9,743 nucleotides of DNA from contig JAITHX010000020.1 of NCBI GenBank assembly GCA_031279735.1, positions 1 to 9,743 on the forward strand. Direction: 5' to 3'. Origin of the DNA: Prevotellaceae bacterium (GTDB lineage Bacteria > Bacteroidota > Bacteroidia > Bacteroidales > UBA932). Position numbers and translations under genes: made by a program. Below, piece after piece: positions 6,870 to 9,743 of the stretch (positions are counted from its first letter, which is position 1; the number at the start of each line of letters is the position of its first letter). The notes beneath the pieces are model-generated. The model was given only the letters and a program-made list of their open reading frames with translations. It was not told the origin of the DNA and did not search any database.

Positions 6870-7808
6870 ATGAACAAATTGAAAATAGTCTATATGGGAA
6901 CGCCCGGATTCGCAGTCGAACCTCTCCGGACGCTGCTCGACGCCGGTTGCAGGATTTCGGCCGTCGTAACCGCCGCCGACAAGCCGCAAGGACGCGGAAT
7001 GCTCTTGCAGCCCTCCGACGTGAAACGCTTTGCCGTCGAACGCTCGCTTCCCCTAATGCAACCCGAACGACTGCGCAGCGCCGATTTCGTCGAAGCCTTG
7101 CGATCGCTCGAAGCCGATCTTTTCGTTGTGGTTGCCTTTCGCATGTTGCCCGAAGCAGTATGGGGCATGCCGCCTCTGGGCACCATAAATCTGCACGCCT
7201 CGCTTTTGCCCGACTATAGGGGCGCGGCGCCGATAAATCACGCCGTTATCAACGGAGAAAAGGAAACCGGCGTGACCACATTTTTCATCCGCAGCGAAAT
7301 AGACACGGGCGAAATCATCATGCAGCGGCGAATCGCGATAGGCGACAGCGAAACCGCAGGCGAACTGCACGACCGTCTGTCCGGCGCCGGCGCCGCCCTG
7401 CTGCTCGAAACCGTCAGGCAAATCGCCGCCGGCAACGCGAAATCCTTTCCGCAGCCTCTGCCGGCGAATCTCAAACCCGCTCCGAAACTGTTTCGCGAAA
7501 ACTGCAAGATAGAATGGAACAATCCCGCCGAAAAACTGCGCAACATGATACGCGGACTGTCGCCTTACCCCGGAGCGTGGGGCGAACTGAATTGCGCCGG
7601 AAAAAACATGCAAGTCAAGATATTCAAAGCATCGGCGGAAAAGGCGGAATCGAACTGCAAGCCGGGCGCCGTTGTGTCCGACGGAAAGAATTATCTGAAA
7701 ATCGCCTGTTCCGACGGCTTCCTCTATCCGGAAGAAATTCAACTGCCCGGAAAGAAAATCATGAACATTAAATCGTTCATGGCGGGATTTGTACGGCAGG
7801 ATGGATAG
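6870..7808 (+). CDS. fmt: Methionyl-tRNA formyltransferase
   Basis: Fmt transfers a formyl group from 10-formyltetrahydrofolate to Met-tRNA(fMet), producing the bacterial initiator tRNA. The 312-residue product has the N-terminal Rossmann-like catalytic domain starting at KIVYMGTPGFAVEPL. It carries the formyl-donor loop SLLPDYRGAAPI at residues 111-122 and the catalytic triad equivalents Asn107, His109 (INLHAS) and Asp145 (EIDTGE). A C-terminal tRNA-binding domain runs from about 209 (NPAEKLRNMIRGLSPYPGAW). Length matches the family. The ATG at 6870 is preferred because it lies at a normal distance from the promoter. The ATG at 6858 would leave almost no leader, and the in-frame extension to 6747 would run through the promoter. 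It is divergent from the kinase gene, and its usual partner def (deformylase) is not in the window. It ends 2 bp before a heptamer array. Confidence 0.97.
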   Translation: MNKLKIVYMGTPGFAVEPLRTLLDAGCRISAVVTAADKPQGRGMLLQPSDVKRFAVERSLPLMQPERLRSADFVEALRSLEADLFVVVAFRMLPEAVWGMPPLGTINLHASLLPDYRGAAPINHAVINGEKETGVTTFFIRSEIDTGEIIMQRRIAIGDSETAGELHDRLSGAGAALLLETVRQIAAGNAKSFPQPLPANLKPAPKLFRENCKIEWNNPAEKLRNMIRGLSPYPGAWGELNCAGKNMQVKIFKASAEKAESNCKPGAVVSDGKNYLKIACSDGFLYPEEIQLPGKKIMNIKSFMAGFVRQDG

Positions 7809-7810
7809 AC

Positions 7811-7845
7811 GAATTGCGAATTGCGAATTGCGAATTGCGAATTGC
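7811..7845. repeat. Five-unit 7-bp array (GAATTGC)
   Basis: Five identical tandem copies of GAATTGC begin 2 bp after the fmt stop codon. No inverted arm or spacer follows, unlike the arrays at 1-80 and 9434-9545. The unit shares the AATT core with the arrays at 1-80 and 219-288 but differs in the other three bases. Confidence 0.92.
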
Positions 7846-7859
7846 ATAACTATTGTATA

Positions 7860-7890
7860 TTTGTGTTTCGGAAAATACTTCATATCTTTG
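7860..7890 (+). promoter_or_regulatory. Bacteroidota-type promoter of the antiporter gene
   Basis: TTTG at 7860-7863 and TATCTTTG at 7883-7890 are 19 bp apart, a near-ideal -33/-7 pair for the phylum. The ATG at 7932 is 41 bp downstream. The leader is A/T-rich and has no Shine-Dalgarno-like sequence, which is usual in Bacteroidota. Confidence 0.75.
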
Positions 7891-7931
7891 AGCGGAAAAT
7901 TTGTGATGTAGGATATAATAAGTAGATATAT

Positions 7932-9428
7932 ATGAACATATCGGTTGACAATGTAGTATTAGTAGTATCTTTTTTGCTGTTCATAAGCATCATAGCCGGA
8001 AAAACGGGCTACAAGTTCGGAGTTCCGATTCTGGTGCTGTTTCTCGGAGTGGGAATGGTGTTCGGGCACGACGGCGTGGGACTGGAGTTTTCAAACCCCG
8101 GCGTGGCGCAGTTCATAGGCGTCCTTGCGCTTAACACCATACTGTTTTCGGGAGGGCTGGATACCAAATACACGGAAATACGTCCCGTGCTTGTGCCGGG
8201 CATAGTTCTGGCTACGCTGGGAGTTCTTTTCACCTCCCTTCTTACGGGAATATTCATCTATTGGCTCACGTCGAATATGTTCACCACCATAACCTTTTCT
8301 TTTCTGGAAGCGCTGCTGCTGGCGTCGGTCATGTCCTCGACCGATTCGGCGTCGGTGTTCGCCATACTTGGTTCCAAAGGGCTGGCGCTGAAGGAAAGAC
8401 TTCGTCCCCTGCTCGAACTCGAAAGCGGCAGTAACGACCCCATGGCGTTTCTCCTCACCGTTTCGTTTATCCAGTGGCTGCAAATAGGCGAAGAGAGCGT
8501 TCTGCTGATTTTAGGCATTATACTTCTGCAATTGACTGTCGGCGCGGCTCTCGGCTACCTGTTCGGACGGATAGCGGTGCGACTGATAAACAAAATCGAC
8601 CTGGACAACGAATCGCTTTATCCGGTACTCATGCTGACTGTTCTGTTCATGGTGTTTTCGATAACGAGCGATCTCAAGGGCAACGGATATTTGGCTGTAT
8701 ATATCAGCGCGCTGGTCATAGGCAATTCCAAGTTCGTCCACAAAAAGACCGCGAAGAAATTCATGGACGGAATGGCATGGCTGTTTCAAATCGTGATGTT
8801 CCTCACGCTTGGTCTGCTTGTCAATCCGTCGGAGCTTCTTCCTGTTGCCCTGATAGGTTTGGCGATAAGTCTGTTCATGATATTCGTCGCCCGTCCTCTC
8901 GCCGTCAGGCTGTGTTTGATTCCCTTCCGCAGGATGACCAGCTCCGCGAAACACTATGTAGCATGGGTCGGACTGCGCGGCGCAGCGCCCATTCTCTTCG
9001 CCACCTATCCGCTGACCGCCGGACTCGACAAAGCGAACACAATATTCAACATAGTCTTTTTCGTCACCCTTGTATCTCTGCTCCTGCAAGGGACTACCGT
9101 TCCCGCAGTTGCCAAATGGCTGGGACTGTCGGGCGAAAACCGACAGAAAGTCAAACTCAAAACCTTTGAAGTCGATTTTCACGACGACATAAAATCAACC
9201 ATGTCGGAAATAACCATCACCCGCGCACACCTCGCCGGCGGCAACAGAATCATGGACATGCCGATGCCCGAAAAAACCCTGGTGGTAATGATCAAGCGCG
9301 ACGAGCATTATTTCGTGCCCACCGGCTCGACCGAACTGGAATCGGGCGACGTTCTGCTGCTTATTTCCGACAACGAACGAAGCCTTAAGGAAACGTATGC
9401 GCGTATGGGCATAAAATCTACCAGCTAG
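7932..9428 (+). CDS. K+/H+ (cation/proton) antiporter, NhaP type with C-terminal RCK_C domain
   Basis: The 498-residue inner-membrane antiporter has an N-terminal Na+/H+ exchanger domain of about a dozen hydrophobic helices (residues about 7-395). Conserved motifs include FSGGLDT (72-78), MSSTDSASVFAILG (134-147) and LESGSNDPM (163-171), where Asn168-Asp169 are the expected ion-binding pair. The cytosolic tail (about 412-492, including ITITRAHLAGG from about 427) resembles an RCK_C/TrkA_C regulatory domain, which often binds nucleotides or other small ligands to gate transport. This arrangement matches bacterial potassium/proton antiporters annotated NhaP2 or CvrA. Potassium rather than sodium specificity is inferred from the family. 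It has its own promoter and is followed by an inverted heptamer array that may act as its terminator. The gene is intact. Confidence 0.92.
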   Translation: MNISVDNVVLVVSFLLFISIIAGKTGYKFGVPILVLFLGVGMVFGHDGVGLEFSNPGVAQFIGVLALNTILFSGGLDTKYTEIRPVLVPGIVLATLGVLFTSLLTGIFIYWLTSNMFTTITFSFLEALLLASVMSSTDSASVFAILGSKGLALKERLRPLLELESGSNDPMAFLLTVSFIQWLQIGEESVLLILGIILLQLTVGAALGYLFGRIAVRLINKIDLDNESLYPVLMLTVLFMVFSITSDLKGNGYLAVYISALVIGNSKFVHKKTAKKFMDGMAWLFQIVMFLTLGLLVNPSELLPVALIGLAISLFMIFVARPLAVRLCLIPFRRMTSSAKHYVAWVGLRGAAPILFATYPLTAGLDKANTIFNIVFFVTLVSLLLQGTTVPAVAKWLGLSGENRQKVKLKTFEVDFHDDIKSTMSEITITRAHLAGGNRIMDMPMPEKTLVVMIKRDEHYFVPTGSTELESGDVLLLISDNERSLKETYARMGIKSTS

Positions 9429-9433
9429 GGTAT

Positions 9434-9545
9434 GGTTAGTGGTTAGTGGTTAGCGGTTAGTGGTTAGTGGTTAGTGGTTAGTGCCTGTCGGACGGGTGGA
9501 GGGAGACGGAGATACTGAGCTGGGGCACTAACCGCTAACCGCTAA
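9434..9545. repeat. Inverted 7-bp array (GGTTAGT / ACTAACC) with unique spacer
   Basis: Seven tandem units of GGTTAGT (one reads GGTTAGC) occupy 9434-9482. After a 44-bp spacer (9483-9526), the complementary units ACTAACC, GCTAACC and GCTAA occupy 9527-9545. The right arm can pair with the left over about 20 bp with a few wobbles. Only the ends of the arms pair perfectly, so copy number differs between arms. The array starts 5 bp after the antiporter stop, and its last base is the first base of the palindromic element copy 3. It could act as a transcript-end hairpin; no U-tract follows. Confidence 0.9.
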
Positions 9546-9632
9546 GGGATGTGTTAGAAATAACTTAGCACACAGATGACGCGGATGACGCGGATGACAC
9601 AGATTCAAATCCGCGTAAATCTGCGTCATCTG
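9545..9632 (+). repeat. Interrupted copy 3 of the palindromic MITE-like element
   Basis: The complete left terminal inverted repeat (9545-9566) is followed by CACACAGATGACGCGGATGACGCG and the central AGATTCAAATCCGCGTAAATCTGCGTCATCTG segment. These match the complete copy at 5519-5677. After CATCTG at 9632 the similarity ends. The expected right-hand part (CTAAAAATCCGAACTGCATTC and the right inverted repeat) does not appear in the remaining 111 bp. The break falls just after a stem-loop that the palindrome can form. Confidence 0.85.
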
Positions 9633-9743
9633 GTGCGCCACGAAGCGTGCGTGTATATAAATGTACAAAAATGTCTACTTGTATGAAAGTTACAGGCATC
9701 CAAATTTGTCGTTCGGGATGAAGTCGAGGAGGCGGTGAAATAA
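9633..9743 (+). ncRNA. Possible 5' end of a group II intron (partial)
   Basis: Sequence beginning GTGCG interrupts the palindromic element; GUGYG is the conserved 5' end of group II introns. Successive potential hairpins follow. GCG-CACG pairs with CGTGCGT around an AAG loop (9635-9652, one bulge). TACAA (9664-9668) pairs with TTGTA (9679-9683), and CATCC (9697-9701) pairs with GGATG (9716-9720). GTATGAAAGTTAC at 9681-9693 resembles the GUGAAAGUC-type segment of domain I. The intron-encoded reverse transcriptase would lie outside the window. Short ORFs here (for example 25 codons from 9661) have no recognisable product. The fit is by eye only; another mobile element remains possible. Confidence 0.35.

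Noticed and set aside
9434..9482. Telomere-like GGTTAG repeats
   Set aside because: The unit is 7 bp (GGTTAGT), it is internal, and the complementary arm follows. The gene content is bacterial, so the resemblance is coincidental.
9661..9738. 25-codon ORF at the end of the window
   Set aside because: The product is unrecognisable, has no promoter or ribosome-binding site, and lies in sequence that folds into hairpins. A structured RNA explains it better.
9687..9743. C-terminal fragment of a degraded gene (frame ending at TAA 9741-9743)
   Set aside because: The 18-codon run after an in-frame TGA looks protein-like, but there is no start and it is too short to assign.

Overview
The window looks like a chromosomal segment of a member of the Bacteroidota (probably Bacteroidales-like). 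Perfect copies of the phylum's unusual -7 promoter element (TAnnTTTG) lie a short distance upstream of four of the six genes. Two of these also have a TTTG -33 element 19-20 bp further upstream. The gene starts lack strong Shine-Dalgarno sequences. The genus cannot be named from this sequence.

Layout: 1-346 is non-coding and packed with repeats: an inverted array of 7-bp units, a truncated copy of a dispersed palindromic element, and a ten-unit 7-bp array running straight into the uvrB promoter. Next come uvrB (347-2353) and, 12 bp later, a GH3-family acyl-acid amide synthetase-like gene (2366-3901). A separate promoter at the end of the GH3 gene drives an AAA+-type ATPase fused to a PD-(D/E)XK nuclease domain (3954-5519). 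This gene converges on a LytS/YehU-type membrane histidine kinase (5676-6707, minus strand). The whole gap between them is one complete 159-bp palindromic element whose ends overlap both stop codons. Divergent from the kinase are fmt (6870-7808), a five-unit 7-bp array, and a K+/H+ antiporter of the NhaP type (7932-9428). The window ends (9429-9743) in another inverted 7-bp array, a third copy of the palindromic element, and an abrupt junction into unrelated sequence. That sequence begins GTGCG and can fold into successive hairpins, so it may be the 5' end of a group II intron.

The genes are mostly housekeeping: UvrB for nucleotide excision repair, Fmt for formylation of initiator tRNA, and an antiporter for cation/pH balance. 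They do not form one pathway. uvrB and the GH3 gene probably share a transcript. The kinase has no response regulator beside it. The nuclease-ATPase is the one accessory-like gene and its function is unknown.

The most notable signal lies between the genes. Tandem heptamer arrays of different sequence, some arranged as inverted arms around a unique spacer, recur in five places. A palindromic MITE-like element with 22-bp perfect terminal inverted repeats occurs three times, twice immediately next to a heptamer array.
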